A DNA stretch of 64,000 bases, taken from assembly GCA_947561585.1 (NCBI GenBank), contig CANNZV010000116.1, positions 186,001 through 250,000 on the forward strand, given 5' to 3'. This document shows, piece after piece, positions 48,201-59,260 of the stretch (within the stretch, counting starts at the first letter, position 1; each line of letters begins with the position of its first letter). Source of the DNA: Caprella mutica. Lineage: Eukaryota; Arthropoda; Malacostraca; Amphipoda; Caprellidae. The notes beneath the pieces were generated by a model. It did not search any database. It was not told where the DNA came from and saw only the letters and a list, made by a program, of their open reading frames with translations. A program made the position numbers and the translations under genes.

Positions 48201-51200
48201 CAAAAGGTATGGAGAGAGAAGGCAAGGACGCACAGCTATTGCTCAGACTTGTACAAACAGAGGACATATCTGACAGAAATGTACAGAAATTCAGAACATA
48301 GGATAGAATGCTTTAGTTGAATATCTTCCAAAGGCAACATAAATTCAGCAATAAGGGAGAGTTTAAAACTTTTAACTAGTTACAGTAAGTAACTTAGTTT
48401 CAAACTTACCAAACTGTGATCCAGATGTAGAGGGCAAACTGCTGGATTCCTGCACCAACTTTTTGTGTAGTTTTATGAGGTGTACGAGACACTTGCAACC
48501 AAGAACTGTGGATATTTTAAGGGTGATTTTGTGAGTGGTGTTTGGGGTGTTACTTTGCTCTTCTGTTGTTCTCAAAGCACCAACACAACTTTTCCACGTC
48601 ACAGCATTAGCTTCGTTAGCACTAGGAATGGCACCAGAACATTTATTGCAGTTCACAATGAGTTTCAGTCTTCCGTCTGACCATCTGTAAAAAGTAACAT
48701 TCAGTCAGTTTACTCATCTTCTCTGGCACATTAGCAAACAATTATCCTTTAGTGAAGGTAAATAACAAACTTACTTTCTGAAGTTTTTAAGCGAGTCCCA
48801 TGAGTGCAGAGTCGCTTCTCTGATGTTCACACTGTTGGGATAGCCATTCAACAGCAGCAAACCATTGCTACTAACGCCAATGTAGCGCTGAGGTCCAGAG
48901 CACTGTACAGGAAAAGGAAAACGTTTAGTATAAATATTATTTTTTAAAATTTAATGATACTCATAAAAGAAATAAATGAAATACAGGGTGGGGCGTAAGT
49001 TTGTAAGCAATTTTTGAAACATTAATATAATTCTTAAAAATAAGTTCCTAAGTAGGTGATAGGGTTTGAACTATAGTAGAGACACTACGTTATGACGTGG
49101 CAGTGTTATTTTTTACAAAAATTTAGTCAATTCAAAAATGTCAGACAAAAGAGAAGCCATTATTGCTCTACACCGTGCCGGGAAGTCAGATTCCGTCATT
49201 TCAAAGACTCTCTCAATAGCGAGATCGACTGTTTGGAAGTGTGTGAAGCGTTTTAATGAGAGAGGAGACTTGACTGATCGTCCAAGAAGTGGTAGACCAC
49301 GCTCACAACGCACCAAACAACTGATAAAATGTGCCCGAGAGAAGATCAGGAGGAACCCGAAAAGGTCAATACGATTGTTAGCCAAAACAGCTAATGTGAG
49401 TGCCAGAACAATGAGAAGAGTTGTCAAAGAAGACCTAAAGATGTCCTCTTTCACCGTCCAAAAGAGACGGACTCTGTCAGAAGCTGTAATGAAAAAGAGA
49501 TTGGAGAGAAGCAAAGCACTTCTGAGAGAATTGAAGTCTGGCACGGCTGGTGAAATTGTTTGGTCTGACGAAAAAATTTTCACAGTGGAAATGGCTCACA
49601 ACCGGAGGAATGACAGAATAATTGGTAAAAGTGCAAAAGACATCCCATACAACCAAAAAACTGTCCACAGAACCATGAAACCTGCTTCAGTAATGGTCTG
49701 GCCGCCGTTTCAGAAACTTGGAGATCTCCTTTAATTTTTGTGGATACAAGGCGCCAAAATCAATGCTAAATGTTATATTGAGAATATTTTGACGTCAATG
49801 TTGGAGTCAGCTAAGGATCACTTCGGTAATGACACTCTATGGACATTTCAGCAAGACGGCGCGACTTCACATAATGCAAATGTCACTCAAAACTGGTGCC
49901 ATGACCATCTTCCACGGTTTTGGTCCAAAGAAATGTGGCCTCCCTGCTCCCCAGATGTTAATCTTATGGACTTTTCGGTATGGTCCATTCTTGAATCAAA
50001 GGCCTGTGGTAAATTTCATCGCAGTGTGGATGATTTAAAGCGTTCGCTCCAGAGATCTTGGAAGGAAATTTCACAAGAACAGTTGCGTGCCGCAGTAGGA
50101 GGAGTTCGGAGGAGATTTGAGGCTGTTATTAAAAACAAGGGGGGACATTTTGAATAAATTTATGATTTTTGAATTCTTAAAACCCTTATGTAATAATACA
50201 TAACTGTAAATTATTAAATATATTTTTCGTTGGATTATAATATGCACTTTCATTTGCTTCCAAACTTACGCCCCACCCTGTACTTAAAGCAAATTATGAA
50301 TTACTAAACACATTATTTCATATCTTAAGATTAAGTTCATAAGAAGCAAAAATTAAAACACTAGCTAGCTATTTTTTTTTTGAAAAATCATAAATATAAT
50401 TTTGATGATATATACCTATTTATGCATCCACTAAACCTCATGAAATATTTGAAAATCTGCCAACATTATGAGGTAGAATGATAGCTATATCACAGTCACT
50501 AGGCAGTAACTACGGTAGTGATTAGGCAGTAATTACAGTAGGCAGTGGCTCTGTACTTACCTTCTGATGTTGCTGCACAGCATAATAGTGTGCTCCATAG
50601 TATAGAGTGTGCTGAGCAGTACTTATGAACCTTTTAATGGCGCCCCACACGGACACTGTGCGCAATTTCCCATCATACGAATAGAGAACACGCACAATTT
50701 CTTCTGCCGTGATGTCATCCTCTTCATAGTGTGATGTGACATCAGTCTCGCTGGCAATGAGATCTCCCGACTTGATCTCGTACATCTCTCGTAACTTCAC
50801 GAGAAGAAAGTCTGGTAAGTAGTACTTGAGGATGATGTGATCCACCTCTTGGTAAATGTAAGTCCAGTCTGTCATTTCAGCTCTGAGTGCTAAGGACGCC
50901 ATGTACAGTAACTGCTGAGGGGAGGCACTGTGGAGGCGCCCCTCCAACATGTCTTGGCGCAACTGGAGGTACACGAGATAGCAGAGGGACCTGCTGTGAG
51001 ACTCTATTCCTCTGTGGTAATAAGCCAGTCTGTAGTAAAGAGTGAAGCTATCACTGGAGTCACTCTTAGAGGACCTCTTATTCATCCAGCTCTTAGGGGC
51101 TAGTTTGGCCAAGTTAGAGTGGTGGGGCGGATAGAGGAATTGTCCCTCCTGCAGCAGGGCGAGACCAAACACGGCCTGTAAGTTACCAGGCACTCCACAC

Positions 51201-53117
51201 TCTGAGGACACGGTTTGCATGAGGTGTGACAGGGAGGTAGAGGAAGGGTTGCACTGAATGAGTAGCTTCTGACCACTCACAAGAACTACAGTGATGCACT
51301 TCTTAAAACCAGAGGAGTTTGTTTTCTCCTGAAGTACAGCGAGATGTTTTGGCAACTGTCTGCTCCGTACAACAAATTCAGGACCGTGAAACTGAGTAGG
51401 GTCACAAATGCTAGAGTTTAGAAGAGCTCTTTCCGAGTTCTCATTTTCTAAATCAATTGAGTTACTCCTATTATTTGTACTCTCGAAATTTTGATAGGAT
51501 TTTGAATTGTTCATTTTGGTAGCTTCTCTGTCATCCCTACTTAACGGATTATTTAATAAATTAGGAGATTCAATAAATAAGTTGGATGATTCAGAATTTT
51601 CACAACTCAAAGATTTGTTCAATAAATTTTCATGATAAACTTCTTTAAGGGATAAATTTGATGAGTTATGTTCACCATCGCTTGATTTCAACCTCAAACT
51701 GTTTTTTCGGAAATAATAGAGCATTGAAGGGTTTCTTTTGACATTTTTTCTCTTATGATCTCCACTGGAGGACTGATTAAGTATGGAATTTCTCTCGACT
51801 TTATTATTAGTAGAATGATCAAAACCATTAGTGATTATATCAGTACGGACATTAGTTACACCAACAGTAGAGTCTGTTGTACCAACATTACCGTTAGTTG
51901 TCTCAGGATATACGGAATCCATTTTACTGAGGCTACTTAGGGTCAAATTAGAAGAGGAAGTAAGCGGCTCAACTCTATTTTGGTTATCAGATAAATCAAG
52001 AGACAGCATAGATGTTGTAGGACTTTTCATCTCCTCATCTGGAGTGTTAGAAGATGGTATAGAAACTTTGTTCCTCTTACCCAAAGTATCTTTTTTATCC
52101 CCTTTGAAGAAGTTCTTCCTGAATCTTTGCAGAGTTTCCACATTGAGGCATGACCTGGACCTGCTGATTAGGTTTGTACTGGACCTGGCTAGCCTCTGCA
52201 AAGTGCCTAGTGACCTGTCTGTGTCAGGAGAGGCAGTGAGGACATTACTTGTGCTGCTGTGTCTCATCATACCCTGGTGACTGTCAGGGAAACTAGAGGA
52301 ACCACCAGGTAGATGAGTACAGGACTGTTGCATCTCTCTCGGCATTCTCAAGTTAGATGAGCCGTTACTGTCAAGACTGTACGACACTTCTGACAATCTG
52401 AAAATAAAACATGTAATTAAAAATGGCGTGAAGGAATAAGCAAAGCAGCTCCAACTGCACTGTTACAAGATAGGGCGAAAAGAAGATTAAAGTTATAGAC
52501 CTTCATGAGAGCTCAACAGCTGCTATTTGACAGAAGTAACTAACTAGGTGAACATTTAACATATATAAAAAAAAAGCTTATTAGTGTATCAAGAAGTTGT
52601 CTTACAAATTTTCTGCAGAAGCATTGCAAAATTTCTCAGCTTTTTGGGAGGCTTTATCCTTCCTAGTTGGCTTCTTGAAAGCTTTTAAACCTCCTGAGAA
52701 AAGAACACTGCTGCTCCTTCCACGTCCCTGTGAATAAAGAAATGTGTGTGAATTTTAACTGCATAATGAAGTAGCTACGTTCCTATAAGAAATAGTTTAT
52801 CAAATTTCACCCAACCATTGGACTAATATCATATATACATGGTATAGATAGCTACATAGAAAGAATCCAGACCAAAGAACATAAAAACTTACTTGAGATT
52901 TATAAGATGAAAAATTTGGAGCAACAAGAGATATACTTCTGGAGAGTGAGTTGGAGTAGCGCTGAGGAGTTTCCTTAGAGTTTTTACTCTCTGCATTGCT
53001 GTTCTGAGGCATTGGGTCTGGCAGTCTCGTCACCAGTTTTTCTAATGACACGCCACCCGTCATCTCACCAGCTATGATTATATTGTCACAATTGTACTTC
53101 TTCTTTACACTGCTCAT
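44802..53117 (-). CDS. PTPN13-like: PTPN13/FRMPD2-like FERM-PDZ scaffold gene, seven exons
   Basis: Exons 52893-53117, 52606-52727, 50561-52397, 48775-48902, 48410-48684, 45579-48269 and 44802-45284 join in frame with GT/AG splice sites and give about 1920 residues. Order: Ser/Asn-rich N-terminal region (1-460), FERM domain (about 470-860), long Ser/Glu-rich linker (about 865-1650), PDZ domain (about 1660-1800), then a basic and Ser-rich tail. FERM domains of this group bind phosphoinositides or membrane-protein tails at the cell cortex, and PDZ domains bind C-terminal peptides; a cortical scaffold is the expected role. The assignment rests on FERM details (Leu-Ala-Pro-x-x-Trp, then YLQLRQDMLEGRLHSA and LASLALRAEM). 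PTPN13 also has an N-terminal KIND domain, more PDZ domains and a C-terminal phosphatase; none is seen here. A TGA lies in frame just upstream of the ATG at 53117, which supports that start. The last exon leaves an open donor, so the protein continues. FRMPD2-like is the main alternative. Confidence 0.85.
45579..48269 (-). CDS. PTPN13-like: FERM-PDZ gene, exon 6 (linker and PDZ first half)
   Basis: 2691 bases, acceptor CATTTCTGTCAG, donor CCTG then GTGAGT. It encodes about 800 residues of Ser-, Pro-, Asp- and Glu-rich linker without a recognised domain, with many SPxx-type sites that could be phosphorylated, then the start of a PDZ domain: a Val-rich strand, the carboxylate-binding loop Gly-Gly-Ser-Leu-Gly-Met, and GGAAYNKLIPG. 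The beta2-beta3 region is expanded by an acidic insert and a Lys/Arg stretch, longer than in standard PDZ domains. Confidence 0.87.
48410..48684 (-). CDS. PTPN13-like: FERM-PDZ gene, exon 5 (FERM C-lobe end)
   Basis: 275 bases, acceptor TTACTTTTTACAG, donor GTTTG then GTAAGT. It completes the PH-like FERM C-lobe, including Trp-Ser-Asp-Gly-Arg-Leu-Lys-Leu, four Cys in the first third and a His-Leu-Ile-Lys-Leu-His helix near the end. Confidence 0.85.
48775..48902 (-). CDS. PTPN13-like: FERM-PDZ gene, exon 4 (FERM C-lobe start)
   Basis: 128 bases, acceptor TTTTCCTGTACAG, donor AGAAA then GTAAGT. It encodes CSGPQRYIGVSSNGLLLLNG followed by the Trp-Asp-Ser-Leu turn, the usual opening of the FERM C-lobe (Gly-x-x-x-x-Gly-Leu-x-Leu). 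Confidence 0.87.
48984..50280 (+). mobile_element. Full-length maT-type mariner transposon in a FERM intron
   Basis: 1297 bp with 27-bp terminal inverted repeats differing at one base (CAGGGTGGGGCGTAAGTTTG at both ends) and TA on each side (48982-48983, 50281-50282). It encodes a broken transposase (49138-50157). It makes up 1297 of the 1658 bases of the intron between exons 3 and 4, in opposite orientation to the gene. Confidence 0.95.
49138..50157 (+). pseudogene. maT/mariner transposase, DD37D, frameshifted
   Basis: The N-terminal 198 codons hold two helix-turn-helix regions (about residues 3-40 and 78-97) with the linker Gly-Arg-Pro-Arg, and the first catalytic Asp in VWSDEKIFTV (residue 144). 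After VMVW the frame is lost and meets a TAA at 49732; the neighbouring frame continues with mariner-like sequence, and the original frame resumes at about 49745, so two compensating indels flank the stop. The second half has the second Asp in TFQQDGATSH and the third in SPDVNLMDFSVW, 37 residues apart, which is the DD37D signature of maT elements. It cannot give a complete enzyme. Confidence 0.9.
50561..52397 (-). CDS. PTPN13-like: FERM-PDZ gene, exon 3 (N-terminal region and FERM F1-F2)
   Basis: 1837 bases, acceptor GTTTTATTTTCAG, donor CAGAAG then GTAAGT. The first 340 or so residues are Ser/Asn-rich and unstructured with basic patches. Then follow the FERM F1 lobe (ITVVLVSGQKLLIQCNPSST, a ubiquitin-like start), FERM F2 helices including SLCYLVYLQLRQDMLEGRLH, and the transition to F3 with TLYYGAHYYAVQQHQ. 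This exon gives the strongest family evidence. Confidence 0.9.
52606..52727 (-). CDS. PTPN13-like: FERM-PDZ gene, exon 2
   Basis: 122 bases, acceptor TCTTTATTCACAG, donor AATTT then GTAAGA, phase 0 in and 2 out. It encodes a basic segment, GRGRSSSVLFSGGLKAFKKP, with no domain assigned. Confidence 0.82.
52893..53117 (-). CDS. PTPN13-like: FERM-PDZ gene, exon 1 or first visible exon
   Basis: 75 codons from ATG 53117 (context CAAAATGAG) to donor TCTCAA then GTAAGT. An in-frame TGA three codons upstream supports initiation here. A branch-like TACTAAT and a CAG inside the first codons would also allow this to be an internal exon, with a KIND-domain exon farther upstream outside what I can see. 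The segment KLVTRLPDPMPQ is Pro-bearing and uncharacterised. Confidence 0.75.
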
Positions 53118-53182
53118 TTTGCATCATTGGAAATATTAGTACAGCTGGGGTTATCTGAGATGTCAAAGAACTTTATTAATTA

Positions 53183-53469
53183 CTAGTGTACTTTCTCGTT
53201 AAAAATTACGGGTCATCATCAATACCAATTAATTTCCAGTTATTACGTTACTTTTCATGAATTCAATCAAAATTAAATTTTCGGCATAGTCTAATTTATT
53301 TTAAAGATGAAATACTTAAAAATTGAATAAAAACAGAGGAATTTAAATATCAAGTCAATATATTCCTGTGCGTATCATAGTTACATTCTTCAAGTTTAAT
53401 ACCCGTCGTGTAAAAGCGGACGCCAAATAAATAAATAAATAAACACACTAAGGAAATTATTAGTATAGA
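53183..53469 (-). mobile_element. Non-autonomous Helitron, copy 3
   Basis: On the minus strand begins TCTATACTAATAATTTCC and ends CTAG after a hairpin now mismatched (CCGTAATTTTTAACGA). It lies between A and T. Same family as 35723-36002. Its 3' end is 66 bases upstream of the ATG at 53117, so it may overlap the promoter or 5' leader of the FERM-PDZ gene. Confidence 0.88.
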
Positions 53470-54699
53470 TATCAATAATTACTTATAATAAGTAGAAAGT
53501 AAAGGTTTGGAAACACTAAATATGACAGTGCCTATTGTTTCATAGTTTTGGCCTGGCACCAGGCTTTTGAGAGGAAAAATAAGTTGTAAAACAGGTAGCT
53601 AAATAATAGGTAAATCACTCATAAAATAACCTCAAAGAATCGTATGATGCAAAAGCATCAGGCATGAAGTTTAATGATGTTTTCAAGTTGAAAATTTTCC
53701 CTCCTGACTTCAGAGTCAAAGGTATTATTGTAAATATTTTAAATGTAACAATTGAAGTAAATATAGCAAACAAAAATGTATCATAACAATCGAAGAATAT
53801 TTATTTAAAAAAAATGTCAGTTAAATTTACCATCAAATGAAATCTGACTCAGAAGTCACCAGAGAGATCTTCAAATTTTTGGCTCATTTTAAAATATCCC
53901 AAGCCAAAATATCATTTTCTATCATATAACTTAGAGAAAAACTCGTTTAATCTTTTAAATTGGTATCACTAATACGGTAGCTAATACCTATTAAGATCAC
54001 GAGTTTCAATGGAATTTTCTTTTTCTTTGACCAATAATATGGAACTGTCTGATAATTCGTAACTTGCCCTCAAAGCAATGAATTAGTTGGTAATGACGTA
54101 TTGCACAGTAGGTACATATATTAGAACCTTCAGAAATTCCATAAGCTACCTATTTTTTTATTGAAAGATTCATTCAATGATTCAAAAAGGTAGCACCTAT
54201 TCATATATGAATCTATTATTAAGCTAATGATATTGTACAAGATACTGGGACAGAGGAATTATTATGATGGATAAGGCAACACTGGCCCACTGCAAAATTG
54301 GTGGGAGATTTTGTTACATAATTGAGAAAGTAGATCCAGGTCGCCACATATAAGATACTTAAAAGGAGATATTTGGCTTCCTAGTAAAGATTTTACACTC
54401 GGAAACATACTTATGCTTCATGCCTGATGCTTGTGTATCTTCTCTTGAGACTATTTTAGGAGTGATTTACTTGTTATTTACAGATTTTCCAACTTATTTA
54501 ACCCCTCAAAAGTCACCAGTATACTGGCAACTTTGTCCATACTTTAAAACATGGTAGGTAGGTACTACCGTAATAATTGATCAGTTTGATTTGGCGTGGT
54601 GTATAATTGATCATAAATATTTAGGGGAAATTAAAATTTTCGGCAAGGTGTATACTGTATAATTGATCAAATCGATTTTGGAGTGGCGTGATAGCATAT
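53470..54699. other. Non-coding stretch
   Basis: No gene or element recognised. The pair near 54580-54700 (TAATTGATCAGTTTGATTTG; TAATTGATCAAATCGATTTT) is a short internal repetition. Confidence 0.5.
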
Positions 54700-57600
54700 T
54701 GAACTGAACTATAATTGGCGTGGGCTCAGACCTACTATTACACATGGTGCCACCGTGCGGGAGAAGAGACACATTCTGCAGACTGGGTTTCTGTAGACTG
54801 GAAATATAGGAGGAACTCAGGAAATTGAAATTAAGGATTGTTCACACAGAAAATGTTAAAAATGTCACATATTCTGCAGACTGGCACGTGGCAAAAGATA
54901 CATGAAGTTGTGAAGTTTATCTGGCGACCACGGCTATTGAGGCCTTGAAATTAGTTTCCTAAATTATCTGGCAGACCCAGTCTGCACTCTGCAGAATGCG
55001 TCTCTTCTCCCACAGAGATTTTAATTTGAGAGACAGTTACTCTCTGACTCTCAGTAGCAGATTCAGAATCTCCCGCATCTAAATTAATGGTAACATAGGA
55101 ACCTAGTTTAAGAGTATGTACCAAGTTGCCGATTAATTGTTGACTTAAAATTTGTGAAAATAAGTATCTTTCACATATATAGACGACTAATGAGCACTTT
55201 AATTAAAATTAAAATTGGTGACTCATAATCATAAATGGCGGAACAGTGCATCTTTGTTGAAATGTAAACAAAGCCGCCATTTTGATTTGATATGGCGCGC
55301 TCCGCGATGTATAATTGAATATCAGTTTTCTGTGAAAGATTGCAATCTTTTGTTATGAATGATGTGGTCACTACTTGTCATTTTAATTTGATGCTCTCTG
55401 ACTAATTATCAGAAAAAAAAATGAATAACTATGAAAGAAAGTATGCCTCTCTCAGGCTCTCTGTGATTGGCTGGTAGCTATCAGTTGTATGCCTCTCTCT
55501 TATTGGCTGATACGCTCTCAATTATTTATTAATGTATGTTTAAATTAGGTAGGTATAATCCAGTCTGCAAAAGATGCATGAAGTTAAGGTATATTAAGGT
55601 ATATTTAAATTAGGTAAGTATAATCCAGTCTGCAAAAGATGCATGAAGTTGTGAAGTTTATCTGGCAACTGTTGAGGCATTGAAATTAGTCTCCTGAATT
55701 ATCCGGTAACAATTTTCTAATTAATTCCTATGTTTAAATGTAATTAGTGGAGAGAATCTGGAGATTTTTGGCCATTTTGGAGAGAAATTGGAAAATCTTT
55801 GGAGAGAAATTGTCCCAAAAATTGAATATCTGGAGACTGATTGTGCATGATTTGCAGCCACTCTGGAAAAAGTGGTCTTTTCTGATGGATTAATTGCTCT
55901 GTTGGAGTTTAGCAAATCTTAAAATACAGTAATAAATTAATGGGAACTGTATAATCCGCAGCATTTAGCCTTTTAGGCTCTAAAATTCATCTGTTAGCGT
56001 AAGGTATTTTCCAGAGTGGCTTTGCAGACTGGGGTATAATAATATAGGTATATTGACGACTGTCGACTTTCAAAATTAGAAATAAATTTTGACGACTGGC
56101 GACTGCATTACTAATTTTTGTTGACTTATTTTTGAAAAAAAAAGATATATTGGTGACTCAATGAACATTCTTAAACTAAAACTAGGCATAGGAATTAATT
56201 CAAAATCTCCCGCAGCTAAATTAATGGTAACATAGGAATTAGTTCAAGATCTCCCGCAGAGATCTCAAATTTCTATAATTCTATCAAAAACTCCTGCAGT
56301 CTTGGAAAAATGTTCCGTATTCTGCAGACTGGCACCAGATTGTATTTGGTGGCAAATTCCAATCCAAATAATAAAGCATGTCCAAACTCGCCATTTTAAT
56401 GGCGAGTTTGTGACAGTTATTTTGAGCCCTTCAAATGCAAATGGCGAGTTTTATCTATTTTTATCCTATGCTACAATGTTATTTTGGAGAGAATTTATGA
56501 AAATTTGGATCATTTTGGAGAGAATTTGTTGAATTTTGGAGAGAGCTGGAGAGACAAATGGCGAGTTTATGAGACATACTATTTTACTTGGATTCCTATG
56601 ATATATCGGGAGATATTAAATTTCTCTAATAAAAAAATTCCTGCTATGTCGACAGTATGCAGAATATGGGACATTTTTAACATTTTCTGTGCAAACAATC
56701 CTTAATTTCCTCCTATATTTACATGTATTTTACTGAGAACAGAAGCAAAATAATGTTTTTTTTGGAGAACAGTTTACCAGTTCCTGCAGTCTGCAGAATA
56801 TGGAACATTTTTCCATGACTCTCTGCGGGAGTTTATGATTGAATTTTAGAAATTGGAGATCTCTGCGGGAGATCATGAATAATTCCCATGTTACCATTAA
56901 TTTTTTCTGCGGGAGATTTTGAATTAATTCATATGTTACCATTAATTTAGCTGCGGGAGATTCTGAATCTGCTGCTGAGAGTCAGAGACGACAGAGAGTA
57001 GCTCACTCTCAAAATAAAATCTCTGCGGGAGAAGAGATGCATTCTGGTTCTGCAGACTGCCAATGTCGGCCCAGTCTGGAAAAATAGGTGCGTTCTGATG
57101 AACTAATTACTCTGTTGGAGTTTTACAGACTTCAAAAATTAATGGTAAATTGCTAAAAATTGTATAATCTGCAGCATTTAGCATATAGATTTCATCTGTT
57201 AGTGTTAGCCTAAGCAGTTTTCCAGACTTGATGTCGGACAGATTGTATTTGGTTCTAATTTCCTAATTTATTCCTATCCTATGTTTATAACTTACTCAGA
57301 TAGTAGCTCTCTCTAGTCTCTCAAATCCAGTCTGCAGAAACTGGTAAAGTGTTCGTAGAGATCTCTTATTCTGTTCGTAGCAAAATTAATGTAAATATAG
57401 GGATTAATTCAGAAGTGTTCGTAGCAAAATTAATGTAAATATAGGAATTAATTCAAGATTGTTCGGAGAGAATATCCCAAATATCTCACATATTCTGCAG
57501 ACTGGTCTCAAATTAAAGTCTCTGCGAGAGATTGGAGAAGAGACATTCTGCAGACTGGGTATAAGAGTATGTCATAATGTCAGTTAAAGCCAAGCCAATT

Positions 57601-59260
57601 AATTGGCTTAGATTTGAAATGGTCAAATCTCAGATAGGTGTCTAATTGGCGTTAAATTTTGAATTAATTCCTATGTTCCCATGTTAATTTTGGTTTGAAA
57701 TTTTCAAAAAATGAGCCTAATTGGCTTGGCTCATATTTTTTGTGAAATTTTGACTCAAAAAGTGTCTTAAAGGATTCTCCATTTTCCAATAATTACTTAT
57801 AATTCAGTAAACTCTGTCACCAGAGTGGAATAATAACTCATTTCTGATTGACTAGTAACTCTGTTAGGAATTTAGAATGAACAAAAATTACTCATTTTAA
57901 CTCTAAAAAATGCAGAAATCAGTAAATTATTTTATAAATTTCAACTCCGCAGTGAAAACTGAGAGTCAGAGAGTCTCTGACTCTCAGCAGCAGATTCAGA
58001 ATCTCCCGCAGCTAAATTAATGGTAACCAGTCTGTATTTGGTGCACTAAATTCCACTGACTCCCAGACTGGAAAATTTAAATTCTAACAGAGTTACTCCT
58101 AACTTCATGCATTCCCATTAGTGATGTTTATCATCACAACAAGCCCAATTGTGAAGCTTAAATGACTTATTTTACGTTAGTTTTCACTGCGGAGTTGAAA
58201 TTTATAAAATAATTTACTGATTTCTGCATTTTTTAGGGTTAAAATGAGTAATTTTTGTTCATTCTAAATTCCTAACAGAGTTACTAGTCAATCTGAAATG
58301 AGTTATTATTCCACTCTGGACTGACTACAGACTGGAAAACATAAATTCTAACAGAGTTACTCCTAACTTCATGCATTCCTATCAGTAATGTTTATCATCA
58401 CAACAAGCCCAATTGTGAAGCTTAAATGACTTATTTACATTAGTTTTCACTGCGGAGTTGAAATTTATAAAACAATTTACTGATTTCTGCATTTTTTAGA
58501 GTTAAAATGAGTAATTTTTGTTCATTCTAAATTCCTAACAGAGTTACTAGTCAATCTGATATGAGGTATTATTCCACTCTGGCACTGACTTTTTGAAAAA
58601 GCTGAAAAAATCCACCATAAATTTCCAGTAATTTGGCTGATCCACCATCATTTTAGCCATTATTCCACTGTAAATTAATGGTAACATAAGAGTAAATAGC
58701 TAAAAATCCACCGACTTTGCCAGAATATTATTTTCAATGGAGAAAATATCCACCGTCGCACCAACATGTCGGTGGAATTTACCACAAAATACAGACTGGA
58801 ATGGTAACATAGGAATTAATTCAAAATCTCCCGCAGAGGCCAGAGATCTCCAATTTCTAAAATTTCATTCAAAAACTCCCGCAGAGAGTCTTGGAAAAAT
58901 GTTCCATATACCTACTGCAGACTGGTCTTATACATGGGCCATGGCAGGAACTGGTAAACTGTTCTCAGAGAAATTCTCCATTTTGGCTTTTGTTCTCAGT
59001 AAAATACATTATACATATAAATATACGAGGAAATTAAAGATTGTTCACACAGAAATTGTAAAAAATGTCCAATATCCTGCTCAGAGTCTGAGTCTGTAGA
59101 ATATGGGACATTTTTAACATTTTCTGTGCGAACAATCCTTAATTTCCTCCTATATTTACATGCATTTTACTAAGAACAAAAGCCAAAATGGAGTATTTCT
59201 TGGAGAACACTTTACCAGTTCCTGCAGTCTGGCCCTGCTGCTGCAGACTGGCCGACTGGT
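54700..59260. repeat. Mosaic of short motifs repeated in both orientations
   Basis: Short motifs recur many times without tandem order: TCTGCAGACTGG (54776, 54888, 56323, 57496, 57538 and others), CTCCCGCAG or its complement CTGCGGGAG (55062, 56210, 56250, 56822, 56866, 56914, 56952, 57022, 58002, 58827), AAATTAATGGTAACATAGGA or its complement (55081, 56217, 56890, 56932, 58672, 58803), and GTTCCTGCAGTCTGCAGAAT-like text (56782, 59217). No frame above 120 codons is credible. It does not match a standard TE architecture. Confidence 0.75.
57826..58590. repeat. Three copies of a 140-bp sequence, one inverted
   Basis: A unit running from CACTGCGGAGTTGAAATTTA through AAAATGAGTAATTTTTGTTC to GTTATTATTCCACTCTGG lies at about 58187-58320 and 58447-58582; an inverted copy is at about 57820-57957. 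The two direct copies are preceded by shared text (TCTAACAGAGTTACTCCTAACTTCATGCATTCC). Non-coding. Confidence 0.85.
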
